DNA of 64,000 nucleotides from Chitinophaga dinghuensis (lineage in GTDB: Bacteria; Bacteroidota; Bacteroidia; Chitinophagales; Chitinophagaceae). The stretch's first letter is position 1, and the number at the start of each line of letters is the position of its first letter. The DNA lies in assembly GCF_003259435.1 (NCBI RefSeq), contig NZ_QLMA01000002.1, positions 620,001 to 684,000 on the forward strand, given 5' to 3'. Shown in pieces: positions 17,155 to 25,664 of this stretch. The notes under the pieces are model-generated. The model did not search any database, had not been told where the DNA came from, and saw only the letters and a list, made by a program, of their open reading frames with translations. A program made the position numbers and the translations under genes.

Positions 17155-17742
17155 CTAATCTTTAAAATTATACCGGCTATCCTTACGAACAATACCCCAT
17201 TTTTTCTGGTAAACATATTCTCCGTTTTCCAGGCTGGTAATGTAATTTTTTACCCAGTCTTCGAAGGAGGATGCGATTACTTCGCGGTGCGTATCATCAT
17301 GCCACATGGTAATGATCTGTCCGATATTTCCGCCGGAAGCCGGGTCAAAATCCAGGCAGAGGTGATTGCCCAATCCGTCGCTGGTGAAAGGCAGCCAGTT
17401 GGTATTCCACCACTCGGGGCGGATACCTGTATCCGGTTCGGAGCGCAATACTTCGCCATTGTGGGTAAAAGCGCCATTTTCCAGTAGGTTTTTCCATGAA
17501 GTCCACTCCTCAGCAATTTCTTTGATAGATAGGAGTTTGTCGCCGTTAACAAGGCCAGCCCTGGAGGACTTCTGACCATTGTGGATAGCGTAGAAAATAC
17601 GAAAGGAATCCGGTATGGGCAGACCAGTAAGGGTTTCCAGGTCTTTCATATCGTTATAAGAGGTACCAGGGTTAAGGATACTTACCATCTTTGGGGCGTG
17701 ATTGCGCATCCATAACTCCCATCTTGTCCAATACTCCTGCAT
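17155..17742 (-). CDS. SMI1/KNR4 family protein
   Basis: A 195-residue cytoplasmic protein with the SUKH-superfamily pattern: LTGLPIPDSFRIFYAIHNGQ near residue 45, LPFTSDGLGNHLCLDFDP near residue 115, and a late W of the SSFEDWVKNYI type. SUKH proteins are often immunity partners of contact-dependent or polymorphic toxins. No toxin or secretion gene lies beside it, so here it is an orphan and its role is open. Confidence 0.85.
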   Translation of the reverse strand: MQEYWTRWELWMRNHAPKMVSILNPGTSYNDMKDLETLTGLPIPDSFRIFYAIHNGQKSSRAGLVNGDKLLSIKEIAEEWTSWKNLLENGAFTHNGEVLRSEPDTGIRPEWWNTNWLPFTSDGLGNHLCLDFDPASGGNIGQIITMWHDDTHREVIASSFEDWVKNYITSLENGEYVYQKKWGIVRKDSRYNFKD

Positions 17743-17842
17743 TTAGTATGGGTTTATAGTGTTTATAAAGATTAAAAAAAATATGCAGATTTTTATAACG
17801 GTTTTTTATTGATCGCTGCCGTTTTTATAATCATTTAATCAA

Positions 17843-17850
17843 TATTTTTG
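17843..17850 (+). promoter_or_regulatory. -7 promoter element of the acidic protein gene
   Basis: TATTTTTG matches TAnnTTTG and lies 45 bases before the ATG at 17896. A TTTTT run 16 bases upstream may act as the -33 element. Confidence 0.45.
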
Positions 17851-17895
17851 TAGCACCCTGAAAAGGATGATTTATTAAAAAGTAAATAACGTATT

Positions 17896-18177
17896 ATGGC
17901 ACAGTTACCTAAGTTTTTAATTGCCGACGATCCAGTTACAGATCCAGAAAATGAATATATCTTCCATACCCAGTCCCCGCGCTTCTTTGCAAAACGCGTA
18001 GAAGAGGATGAAGAAACCGCTTACATCGATATCGTTCATGAGATCGATAACGTGGAAGAATTCTTCAAAAACGCTCCTGAAAAGAAAGCAGAACTGCTGG
18101 AGCAGCTGGAAGACTGGTACTATTCCTACATGGAATGGCTGGAAGATGACGGCGAAGAAGAGGAAGACGAAGAATAG
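17896..18177 (+). CDS. small strongly acidic cytoplasmic protein
   Basis: A 93-residue protein with no signal or membrane segment, starting MAQLPKFLIADDPVTDPENEYIFHTQSPRF in pieces such as PKFLIADDP and YIFHTQSPRF, and ending in a run of Glu/Asp (DDGEEEEDEE). The N-terminal half is probably a small folded domain. It has its own promoter and terminator. I do not recognise a named function. Confidence 0.75.
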   Translation: MAQLPKFLIADDPVTDPENEYIFHTQSPRFFAKRVEEDEETAYIDIVHEIDNVEEFFKNAPEKKAELLEQLEDWYYSYMEWLEDDGEEEEDEE

Positions 18178-18190
18178 TCTTTTTATAAAG

Positions 18191-18224
18191 AAAAGGGATC
18201 ATGTATCGTACATGATCCCTTTTT
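18191..18224 (+). terminator. intrinsic terminator
   Basis: Perfect 15-bp stem AAAAGGGATCATGTA (18191-18205) with its complement at 18209-18223, a three-base loop and a T-run. It follows the acidic protein gene by 13 bases. Confidence 0.92.
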
Positions 18225-18259
18225 TATTTTAAATTAGGCTATAGATCAATAGCTACTAA

Positions 18260-18976
18260 ATGGGCATTTACAAAATAGGCAAAGACGGAATCACAGCGAT
18301 AAGAAATAAATTTATCCGTAGTCAGGCCATCGTATTTTTTATACTGGTACTGATGTTTGGCTATTTCTACCTGTATGACGATCGGTTTAAAGATGCTTAT
18401 AGTTTGTACGTATTTCCTGTGATATTACTGCTGTATTTTGCATGGTCCAGCTACCGGCGCATTAAGGTAGCAGTGGATATCTATAACAGCCTGGAAATAG
18501 AAGTGAATGACCTCCATATTATCCGCCGTCAGAAAGGATCTCCGGATCTTACGCTTTCAGTGTTTGAAATCTCCCGCATGTCCAGAGTGCGAAATGGTAT
18601 CATCATTCGGGGGGAATCCGCAGGTGCAATAATGCAGATTCCATCCGCACTGGATAACTATGACGAACTGGAAGAACAACTGGAAAAAATTCGTCCTTTT
18701 GATGAATCCGATATCAAAGCGTTTCATGAAAAATTCTGGTATGTTGGACTGCTATTGATGTTGGGCGGATTCTTCGGACTAAACACCAGCACAAACCCCT
18801 TCGTCCTGATTCTATCCGGTATCGCCTTGCTCTTATTCCTCCATGTATTCGTAAAAGCCGTTTACCGAAACCGTATCTTCTCCGATGCCAGGAGAGTTAC
18901 CGCCAACTGGATTTTGTATGTCATCTCACTGGTGCTAATTGCCCTCGTGGTATTAAAGGTGATTGGATATATCTGA
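18260..18976 (+). CDS. membrane protein with PH-like segment
   Basis: A 238-residue protein with two membrane helices at about residues 22-40 and 45-65, a cytoplasmic beta-rich part with EISRMSRVRNGIIIRGESAGAIMQIPSALDNYDELEEQL spread over residues 105-145 (resembling bacterial PH-like domains), and two or three helices at the C-terminus. The function is unknown. It converges with the gene at 18977 with no gap, so the two stop codons abut. Confidence 0.65.
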   Translation: MGIYKIGKDGITAIRNKFIRSQAIVFFILVLMFGYFYLYDDRFKDAYSLYVFPVILLLYFAWSSYRRIKVAVDIYNSLEIEVNDLHIIRRQKGSPDLTLSVFEISRMSRVRNGIIIRGESAGAIMQIPSALDNYDELEEQLEKIRPFDESDIKAFHEKFWYVGLLLMLGGFFGLNTSTNPFVLILSGIALLLFLHVFVKAVYRNRIFSDARRVTANWILYVISLVLIALVVLKVIGYI

Positions 18977-20245
18977 TTACCGGTCTACAGGTGTAGACTT
19001 TCGAATGTAGAATAACCCATCGAACACATTGGGCCATATGGCCTGTCCTGGCATAAAATCTCCGATGCATCCTGTTTGTAGACTGGCTAAAGGACCTTTT
19101 GCTTTGCGGTAGTCCAATAATGCGTTTTGAAAAGGCTTGGCAGCCAATGCGGCCTCTATGCTGTTAGGCGTTGGAGCTGGGACTTCCATAATTTTCATAC
19201 TGACGTAATCCATATATTTCCCTTCGGCGCCGGAAAACCCTAACGCATATACGTTTTTACCGAAGCGTGTTCTTAAGGTATTTCCCATAGGGATGAACGT
19301 GTTGTAAAACTGTTGCAGTGGACCATTCCCATCCATCTTTCCGGTACTATTGGCAATATGTCCATTATGTGCCCAGATGATGATCTTTTTACCAGGATAG
19401 GCTCTTTCAGCCAACCAGATAATATTCTCTGCCATCTGTTTATCGCGCACATTTATTTCATTTCCTTCCACCAGCTGCCAGTAACGTTTGGTCTGTGATT
19501 CGATGCTGCTAACCACCTGATACCAGAAGCTTTTATGTTGTAAAAAGTTGCCTTTTACGGGAGTTGTCTTGTCTTGTAATAATTGTTTGAGTTTTTGTAA
19601 TTCCTGGAAGAAGGCTGCCTGTTCAGTAGCAGAGGGATGGAATTCCCTGGAAGCAAAGGTGGATTCGCTCAACCGGCGAAACAGTTGCCAGTTGCTGTCC
19701 AGCGTTTGGGGTGATTGCTGTTGGAGAAATGATTCAAAATCCTGGAACATTTCCTTCTTCGCTTTATTGCCGGAGTGTTGACTTTCGAAGCCTGCTATTA
19801 CTAAAGGATTGGCGCCTTTAAGCTGTGCCTGAATATAGTCAAACAGCGGATACATCTGTTGAGAAGTGGAATACATGTAAAAAAGGCTGCCGGGGACTTC
19901 CGCTTTGAAAGAAGCGCCTTGCTGTATATTGTTCCAGATCTTCGTTACATCATATAATCCACTTTCAAAAGCTAATACTTCAAAACCTAATTGATCATGT
20001 AAATATTGAATAACGCGAGTTTTGGCCAAAAACGTAGAGCCTTCACCGTGAGTTTGCTCGCCCAGCATTACGATGCGACTATCGCCAATTGCTTTTTGAA
20101 GAGCGGATAGGTCGGTATAGTCATGATCTGCCGGATCTATGCTTTTAATGGCAGTAGCCTGTTTGGCGAGGTCTGCATTGCCTGATTGCGCATGGGTGCA
20201 GATATGCATGGATAGCAGGAATATGCTAATGAATAACTTTTTCAT
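18977..20245 (-). CDS. secreted erythromycin-esterase-like protein
   Basis: A 422-residue protein with a signal peptide (MKKLFISIFLLSMHICTHAQ). Family motifs are VMLGEQTHGEG at about residue 61, FEVLAFESGLYD at about 90, and IIWAHNGHIA at about 290, which carry the metal-site and catalytic Glu and His residues. True Ere enzymes open the macrolide ring, but most chromosomal homologues in soil Bacteroidota have no proven drug target. A resistance role should not be assumed. Confidence 0.85.
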   Translation of the reverse strand: MKKLFISIFLLSMHICTHAQSGNADLAKQATAIKSIDPADHDYTDLSALQKAIGDSRIVMLGEQTHGEGSTFLAKTRVIQYLHDQLGFEVLAFESGLYDVTKIWNNIQQGASFKAEVPGSLFYMYSTSQQMYPLFDYIQAQLKGANPLVIAGFESQHSGNKAKKEMFQDFESFLQQQSPQTLDSNWQLFRRLSESTFASREFHPSATEQAAFFQELQKLKQLLQDKTTPVKGNFLQHKSFWYQVVSSIESQTKRYWQLVEGNEINVRDKQMAENIIWLAERAYPGKKIIIWAHNGHIANSTGKMDGNGPLQQFYNTFIPMGNTLRTRFGKNVYALGFSGAEGKYMDYVSMKIMEVPAPTPNSIEAALAAKPFQNALLDYRKAKGPLASLQTGCIGDFMPGQAIWPNVFDGLFYIRKSTPVDR

Positions 20246-20293
20246 AGTGGAAGAAATTTACGGAAAAGAAGTCGGATGTAAGGGGCAACAGTA

Positions 20294-21115
20294 CTACCTG
20301 TTTTTTGCTTTTGCTCTGAAAACAGAAGGACTGACCTGATGATGTTTGCGGAAGAATTTATTAAAGTGACTTGTATCGCTGAAGCCAAACTCATGGCTGA
20401 TTTCTTTCAATGAGAGACCGCTGTGTAATAGTTTATTTTCGATGAGATGTAATTTATATTTCGTGATGTAATCTCGTAGTGTAACGCCGGTCTGTTCTTT
20501 GAAATATACGCCCAGATAGTGTTTGGAGAGGTCGAATTGAGCAGCTAACTGTTCTGTTTGGAGCTGATCAGCGAGGTGAATATTATCGTGAATATAATCT
20601 ATCAGGGATGTAATTTTCTGTTGGTGTTTGGTTCCCAAATTATCCAGCGTGGAGGGAATGAATGTTTGTACCATAGATAATAATCCCTGCATCAGGTAAC
20701 GTATGGTAGGGCTGTTTTCCTGGTGGTTTTCCTTCCATTCCTGTACGATGAGTCGTATGAGCTGATCTGTTTTTGTGGCCGCGGTGGCAGGGAGAGTCAG
20801 TCGTTGTTGACGCCCGGCCTGTAACAAATGTTCCAGGGTCTGATTCCAATGGGGATCGCCGAGGTAAGTATTCGTAAACTTCAAAAATGTGAAGGTGGTA
20901 GGGGCATGTAGCTCGAAGTGATGCGCATCACTGGGGCCGAGTATGAAGATAGCTTTGCCTTCAAATGGGATTTGCATGTTGGATATGCAGTGATTCCCTG
21001 CGCCCTCATGTACGAAGATCAGTTCAAAATGATTGTGGTTATGTACCGGATGTTGCCATTCGGTTCCGGTAAAATGTGAGATCCGGAGATATTCATGCTG
21101 GATATAACGTTTCAT
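20294..21115 (-). CDS. AraC-family transcriptional regulator
   Basis: A 273-residue protein from the Met at 21115 (MKRYIQHEYLRIS); an open frame runs up to 21172 but adds an unlikely Cys-rich extension. The N-terminal cupin-like part has HPVHNHNHFELIFVHEGAG, and the C-terminal DNA-binding part ends FGFSDTSHFNKFFRKHHQVSPSVFR. The gene is divergent from the SDR gene at 21205 across an 89-bp gap, so it is a good candidate for that gene's regulator. Confidence 0.87.
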   Translation of the reverse strand: MKRYIQHEYLRISHFTGTEWQHPVHNHNHFELIFVHEGAGNHCISNMQIPFEGKAIFILGPSDAHHFELHAPTTFTFLKFTNTYLGDPHWNQTLEHLLQAGRQQRLTLPATAATKTDQLIRLIVQEWKENHQENSPTIRYLMQGLLSMVQTFIPSTLDNLGTKHQQKITSLIDYIHDNIHLADQLQTEQLAAQFDLSKHYLGVYFKEQTGVTLRDYITKYKLHLIENKLLHSGLSLKEISHEFGFSDTSHFNKFFRKHHQVSPSVFRAKAKNR

Positions 21116-21204
21116 TCCCGAAAAAATACCATTTATCCATACGAATGTACAACAGATACCTCTCGTCTGCAACTGAACTTTGTGTCATCAAAAATAGATG
21201 AAAG

Positions 21205-22254
21205 ATGAAAAAAGTAGCATTAATAGCAGGCGCGCAAGGTGTCATAGGAAAGAATCTGGCGGATTATCTGATGACGTTGGAAGATTGGGAAGTAATAGGA
21301 TTATCCAGAAGGGGAGGCGCTTCCTCCGGGCGCCTGACACATATAGCGGTAGACTTATTGGACAGGGCTGATACTGAACAGCGGTTATCGCATCTCCCTA
21401 CGGTAACGCATATATTTTATACTGCCTATGTGGATAAGCCTACCTGGGAAGAGCTGGTAGCGCCCAATATGACGATGCTTCAGAACCTGATGGAAGTAGT
21501 GGAGCCGGTGGCCACTCAGCTGCAACATGTGAGTCTGATGCAGGGGTATAAGGTCTATGGCGCGCATTTAGGAGCATTTACTACGCCGGCTAAGGAATCG
21601 GAAGCGGGAAAGCATATGTCGGCCGATTTTAACATGGATCAGCAGCACTACCTGGAAGCATTGCAAGCGGGGAAATCCTGGAGTTGGTCGGCTATCAGGC
21701 CATCTGTGGTAGGGGGAACTGCCTTGGGGAATCCTATGAATCTGGCATTGTTGATCGCCACTTATGCCAGTATTGCAAAGGAAATGGGGGCGCCTTTAAG
21801 ATTTCCGGGTAAGCCGGGGGCATATAACAAGATTATGGAGATGACAGATGCCGGTCTGTTGGCCAAGGCTACCGTATGGGCATCAACGACGCCTGCGGCG
21901 GCAAATCAGGCGTTTAACATTACGAATGGAGACTTATTCCGCTGGGAGGCAATGTGGCCGGAAATAGGGGCTTATTTTGGCCTGGAAGTAGAAGCCCCAT
22001 TACCGATGTCATTGAATGAAGTAATGCCGGCGAAAGCGGGATTGTGGGAAAAGATGAAAGCGCAGCATGGTTTGCTATATGATTATAAAGACGTCGCTTC
22101 GTGGGGTTTCGGCGACTTCGTATTTTCCTGGGACTTTGATTTCTTCGCAGATGGTTCCAAAGCCAGGAGACTAGGTTTTCATGAATATGTGGATACTATC
22201 CAAATGTTCCTGGGGATTTTCGATGAATTGAAGCGGAACAAAGTAATTCCCTGA
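21205..22254 (+). CDS. SDR-family oxidoreductase, PRISE (progesterone 5-beta-reductase-like)
   Basis: A 349-residue enzyme with an N-terminal Rossmann motif (ALIAGAQGVIGKNLADYL), the NADPH-preferring LSRRGG after beta-2, and the PRISE landmarks SLMQGYKVYGAH (active-site Lys/Tyr region) and SWSAIRPSVVGG. It has the C-terminal WGFGDFVFSWDFDFFADGSKARRLGF tail common in the group, seen in separate pieces. PRISE enzymes reduce activated enone bonds. The substrate in bacteria is unknown. It is divergent from an AraC regulator. Confidence 0.85.
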   Translation: MKKVALIAGAQGVIGKNLADYLMTLEDWEVIGLSRRGGASSGRLTHIAVDLLDRADTEQRLSHLPTVTHIFYTAYVDKPTWEELVAPNMTMLQNLMEVVEPVATQLQHVSLMQGYKVYGAHLGAFTTPAKESEAGKHMSADFNMDQQHYLEALQAGKSWSWSAIRPSVVGGTALGNPMNLALLIATYASIAKEMGAPLRFPGKPGAYNKIMEMTDAGLLAKATVWASTTPAAANQAFNITNGDLFRWEAMWPEIGAYFGLEVEAPLPMSLNEVMPAKAGLWEKMKAQHGLLYDYKDVASWGFGDFVFSWDFDFFADGSKARRLGFHEYVDTIQMFLGIFDELKRNKVIP

Positions 22255-22335
22255 GTGGAATTATTTATATTTAGGTAGTAATAAGTCCTCAAAAGATTAC
22301 TAACCTCATATAAGTACCCCTTCAATGCTATCGCT

Positions 22336-23193
22336 ATGATCTTATTCCAGGAAACGGCGCCCCGCCCTGAATTACAGAAACTCACTTCCTCCAGGAACCT
22401 CGTATGGCTTACATGGAGTGATACCTTTAGAAAAAGTCATGCAGATTTTGACAAACAACTTAGTAAGATAAGTGAAGTAGATTTTATCTATCTGAGCAAG
22501 TATAAGGATTACAACTACAGTTTTTCTGTGGCCTTGTCTAAATTGGATAAATCTTTCCTGCATGACTTTCGTAACTACGCCTATTCCTTATTTCATTTTG
22601 ATCCGGAGGATCGCATCGTGTTCTTCACCAATCTGATCGACAGAAAGATCAATGCAAAGCTTTTCCATTTTCTGTTTGCTTTGTTTCGTTCCTCGCTAAC
22701 AGAAATAACCAATGATAAAATGGGCGCCTTATATTCCCCATTGACATCTGGCAAACAGGAGAGTGAGTTTCCTTTGCATTGTGATTTATACATTCCGAAG
22801 ATCCTGTTTAATGTGTATGAGCATGTGCCTCGCGATGCGAGTGGCTCCTCTGCTTTCCTGGAATTATCTGAATTGTTTGAGGTCGTGATACCAAAACTGG
22901 GAAAGGTGCCAGCCAGCACAATCCAGCGTATGAAAAAACTGATTTATGACGACACCAGGCAAGATAATTATGATGAGTTGTATGCACTGTTGTATGATGA
23001 GCAGTATCATTGGTCTGAAAAGATACATCAGGTGATGGATAAGCATAAATTCAGTATCAAGTTGCATAAGGGGGAAGGTTATATGCTGAATGATCGTATC
23101 TGGATGCACGGAAGGAATAAGACGTCAGGAGGGATTTCGTCCAAACGTTTACATCGTTTGATCTTCAATAATTTTCAGTTGTTGAATAAATAG
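22336..23193 (+). CDS. putative Fe(II)/2-oxoglutarate-dependent oxygenase (TauD-like)
   Basis: A 285-residue protein without signal or membrane segment. The second half has the pieces of a TauD-like jelly roll: LHCDLYIPKILFNVYEH at about residue 150 holds an H-x-D pair, and YMLNDRIWMHGR at about residue 253 followed by SSKRLHRLIF holds a distal His and an Arg that could bind 2-oxoglutarate. The first half is unassigned. Homology was inferred by eye from the motif pattern only. Confidence 0.55.
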   Translation: MILFQETAPRPELQKLTSSRNLVWLTWSDTFRKSHADFDKQLSKISEVDFIYLSKYKDYNYSFSVALSKLDKSFLHDFRNYAYSLFHFDPEDRIVFFTNLIDRKINAKLFHFLFALFRSSLTEITNDKMGALYSPLTSGKQESEFPLHCDLYIPKILFNVYEHVPRDASGSSAFLELSELFEVVIPKLGKVPASTIQRMKKLIYDDTRQDNYDELYALLYDEQYHWSEKIHQVMDKHKFSIKLHKGEGYMLNDRIWMHGRNKTSGGISSKRLHRLIFNNFQLLNK

Positions 23194-23254
23194 TTGGGAG
23201 TAGTTCTTTTTGTAATGTAGATTTCATTAAATTATAGTGAATCCTATTCCGCCT

Positions 23255-24013
23255 ATGAAAAGAACTATTACTATTTCTATCCCAGAACCCTGCCATGAGC
23301 AATGGGAACGTATGGAGTCCCGTTGTGGTGGTAATTACTGTAAACAGTGCCAGAAGACAGTTATGGACTTCACTGCATTAACGGATCAGGAGTTACTTGA
23401 TAAGCTGAGTGATTCGCCAGAGAACATTTGCGGTAGGTTTGACTCTTCTCAGGTGAACAGAATAATTACGGAGAAGAGTAAATCACGTCGTCCTTTACTT
23501 CCTGCCTTTGCAATGTCTTCCTTTTTATCGCTGGTATTTCCTGATGTGTTGAAAGCGCAGCAGGTAGATACGACCATAAATGCGAGTAAGCCTTCTTATG
23601 ATACCAGTTGTGTCCCTTTCGAATTTTATGGTGTGGTGCTGGATGCAGTGGAAAAGATACCGATACCTGGTGTGACTATTAAATGTAAAGGTACCAATCT
23701 GGGAACAGCTTCTTCATCTGAAGGGAAGTTTCATTTCCATATACCAGAAGGATATCAGCGTAGAAAGCTGGAGTTTGAATTCGGTGGAATTGGGTATGGA
23801 CAACAAAATATTTTATTGGATGCGCAAACCGGCTCCGGGCCCCAGCAGATTATGTTGCAAAGATCCGCTACCAATTTAAGTGAGTTGCAGGTAGTGGCCT
23901 CTGGCTTCAAAAAAGTAACAACGATGATGGGATATGTAGTTTGTGTGCGGAAATTTTCCTGGTGGCATCGTTTTGTTGATCATTTTAAAAAGTGTAGATA
24001 TCATCGTAGGTAA
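23255..24013 (+). CDS. four-cysteine-module membrane protein, paralogue 3, with CarboxypepD_reg-like domain
   Basis: A 252-residue protein from the Met at 23255. Residues 1-65 repeat the module of the genes at 15840 and 16526 with Cys13, Cys29, Cys32 and Cys59 (same C-X15-C-X2-C-X26-C spacing; one extra Cys24), with IPEPC, GNYCKQC and VMDFTALTD. A hydrophobic helix follows (LLPAFAMSSFLSLVFP), then a carboxypeptidase-regulatory-like domain (FYGVVLDAVEKIPIPGVTIKC, LGTASSSEGKFHF) outside the inner membrane, ending in a short basic tail. Confidence 0.8.
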   Translation: MKRTITISIPEPCHEQWERMESRCGGNYCKQCQKTVMDFTALTDQELLDKLSDSPENICGRFDSSQVNRIITEKSKSRRPLLPAFAMSSFLSLVFPDVLKAQQVDTTINASKPSYDTSCVPFEFYGVVLDAVEKIPIPGVTIKCKGTNLGTASSSEGKFHFHIPEGYQRRKLEFEFGGIGYGQQNILLDAQTGSGPQQIMLQRSATNLSELQVVASGFKKVTTMMGYVVCVRKFSWWHRFVDHFKKCRYHRR

Positions 24014-24022
24014 TTATTACGG

Positions 24023-24065
24023 CAACTTTATGGTTCAATTTATGAACTGTAAAGTTGTTTTTGTT
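24023..24065 (+). terminator. intrinsic terminator after paralogue 3
   Basis: Outer stem CAACTTTA / TAAAGTTG (24023-24030 and 24050-24057) and inner stem GTTCA / TGAAC, followed by a T-rich run. Confidence 0.8.
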
Positions 24066-24613
24066 TGAGAAAGATATGATCGTAATGATAGGCTGTAAGT
24101 TAATGTGGTATTGATTTTTACGATTTGATATTGTGATGTATTCTGGTATTTTTTTCCTTGAAAAAGGGTGCCATGATACTTTTAATGATTTGATATTTCA
24201 TACATTTATAGTGTTGTTGAGTTAACCTTCCTCCACTCCTCCAGGTTATATTCGATGCCTTTTCGACTGAACTCAAAGATATTTTTAACCATATGTGGTG
24301 TTAGTTGAAGATGGGTGATAGAGTTTGATGAATGATTTTTTTTAAAATTGAAATGATTGAATGGAATATGACAGAGCTTATATTGTACATTTTCTTTCCT
24401 ATAATGGGCGTATTGCTTTGCATTATGAATGTGGAGATCATAAGATCTGTAATAGCGCTAAATGCCGAAAGTATAACTGTAAACAAAACGCAGCTTAAAC
24501 AAACAGGTGAGCAAAGATTATTAAGAGTTAATCTTCACGCTTTTCGTAAGCGTAAAAGGGTGAAAGGGAATTGTGATGGTTATCCTTCGAAAAGAAGTGG
24601 GGAATAGCGGTTC
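24066..24613. other. AT-rich stretch without a convincing gene
   Basis: No open frame here has coding character I trust. A 91-codon frame at 24332-24607 (+) and a 28-codon frame at 24206-24292 (-, MVKNIFEFSRKG...) can be read, but neither shows a recognisable domain. The stretch lies immediately left of the att-like repeat and may be debris of an older insertion. Confidence 0.5.
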
Positions 24614-24645
24614 CCCTAAACGAAATTCGCCTGAATCTAGCAAAG
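24614..24645. repeat. att-like core repeat, third (outermost left) copy
   Basis: These 32 bases (beginning CCCTAAACGAAATTCGCC) are identical to 25241-25272 and 32573-32604. The copy stops exactly where the integrase remnant begins (24646), so it looks like a deletion junction in an older element at the same site. Confidence 0.8.
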
Positions 24646-25064
24646 GTGTACAGTGTTTTTTCATGTCTTCGGACTAATGCGGGTTCCCTTTGTTGAGCGT
24701 TCAATGAAATCATTGAAATAGCTTAAAAAGGCGGGCCTGGTGTGAACAACTTTTCCGGTGGCAATGTCCAGCAACTCCTTCAACTGTTCGGGTGATGGTT
24801 TGGCGTTATCGTTATCATTTCGATAACGGCGATAGGTGTTTTAATAGTATGTTCCAATAGATCTAGCCGGGCATTAAACTCCGGATACTCTGGAAATTCT
24901 TTTCCAGCCCTGTCGGCCCGTTGTAACACCTTATTCCAATAAACTGTAGGTATTTTTTCCGATAAATAATATCGCAATGTTTCACCCTCATAGCTGATGA
25001 GAGCGAATATTGTACTGCGTTCCTCCTTCGGTCTCTTTAGATAAAAACTTACTTCCATTGCCAC
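24646..25064 (-). pseudogene. decayed tyrosine recombinase (integrase), N-terminal remnant
   Basis: The first 80 or so codons (MAMEVSFYLKRPKEERST, LRYYLSEKIPTVYWNK, RLDLLEHTIKT) are a clear relative of the intact integrase at 31125-32399. Near 24835 one base is missing compared with that gene; after shifting frame the similarity continues as YRRYRNDND, PSPEQLKELLDIATGK and SYFNDFIERSTKGTRISPKT, then a stop. Homology ends at 24646, where the att core begins, so the catalytic domain is gone. It is the remnant of a second, related element. Confidence 0.88.
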
Positions 25065-25141
25065 TGTAATTTTCGAGTTAACAGATAGTGGGGAAGCAAT
25101 TGGGTATAGTATGTCGCCAAACTCAATAGTGGCGGTAATTC

Positions 25142-25182
25142 CTGGGGAAGGTTTTGGGGAATTTTGGGGAAGATTTTGGGGA
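25142..25182. repeat. phased TTTTGGGGA direct repeats, left att arm
   Basis: Four copies of a TTTTGGGGA-like word have their G-runs at 25144, 25156, 25166 and 25178, spaced 12, 10 and 12 bases. The same word and the same spacing occur at 32476-32513. Helical phasing next to att and integrase suggests arm-type recombinase or excisionase binding sites. Confidence 0.65.
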
Positions 25183-25211
25183 TAAAAACGCTTTTCTCAG
25201 CTTTACTTCCT

Positions 25212-25315
25212 TTAATCTCTCTTTCCTCTGAAATCCACGTCCCTAAACGAAATTCGCCTGAATCTAGCAAAGCTAAATTCAGGCGAAATAATATTTTCGT
25301 AGCCCGGACAAGAAT
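25212..25315. repeat. 104-bp direct repeat, left attachment site
   Basis: Matches 32544-32647 with only two mismatches (25232 region T/C and 25298 region C/A), offset 7332 bases. Its right end holds the last 15 bases of tRNA-Arg (AGCCCGGACAAGAAT, on the plus strand), after which the match stops. This defines the left boundary of the integrated element. Confidence 0.9.
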
Positions 25316-25372
25316 ATTAATTGTTGTCATAAATAATTGATTTATATATTGTTATAGAGTTGTTTTCAGTGG

Positions 25373-25391
25373 TTGGGGACAGTTTTGGGGA
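25373..25391. repeat. two TTTTGGGGA-like repeats inside the left end of the element
   Basis: TTGGGGACA and TTTTGGGGA with G-runs at 25375 and 25387 (12-base spacing), about 60 bases inside the left att repeat. They are the same word as the arrays at 25144 and 32476, and probably the opposite recombinase arm. Confidence 0.55.
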
Positions 25392-25451
25392 AAGTTTTCC
25401 GAGTCCATAAAAAAGGGTTAGTATAAACTAACGCCTTTTCCGGGCATGGGG

Positions 25452-25664
25452 TTACCGCTGGAGGGTAAAGACCTGCAAGCCCAATTTAATTGGGGTGATA
25501 GACTGGTGATACCAGTAGTCCGCTTCACATTTCCATGAAATCACAAAAACAAACAAGGCTGAAATGGCCACAAGGGTTAGGGAAATGATTAGTATATAAC
25601 AAAGGTGCTTGTAAGTGCGCAACTCAGCTTTCAGCTGGGTTTCCGTCATTGGGTGCTGGTTCAT
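25452..25664 (-). CDS. small membrane protein of the element
   Basis: About 70 residues from the Met at 25664 (an open frame reaches 25733; a Met at 25649 is another choice). One strong membrane helix (LCYILIISLTLVAISALFVFVI) follows a short polar N-terminus MTETQLKAELRTYKH. Its start overlaps the end of the gene at 25624, suggesting coupled translation. Unknown function; it may be a holin-like or accessory protein, but nothing proves that. Confidence 0.5.
   Translation of the reverse strand: MNQHPMTETQLKAELRTYKHLCYILIISLTLVAISALFVFVISWKCEADYWYHQSITPIKLGLQVFTLQR

Noticed and set aside
18977..20245. Macrolide resistance determinant
   Set aside because: The erythromycin-esterase-like motifs are present, but most chromosomal homologues in environmental Bacteroidota have no demonstrated drug activity, so a resistance call would be unsupported.
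24301..24607. Possible small genes left of the att remnant
   Set aside because: Both frames are AT-rich, lack a domain or ribosome-binding site, and sit in insertion debris.
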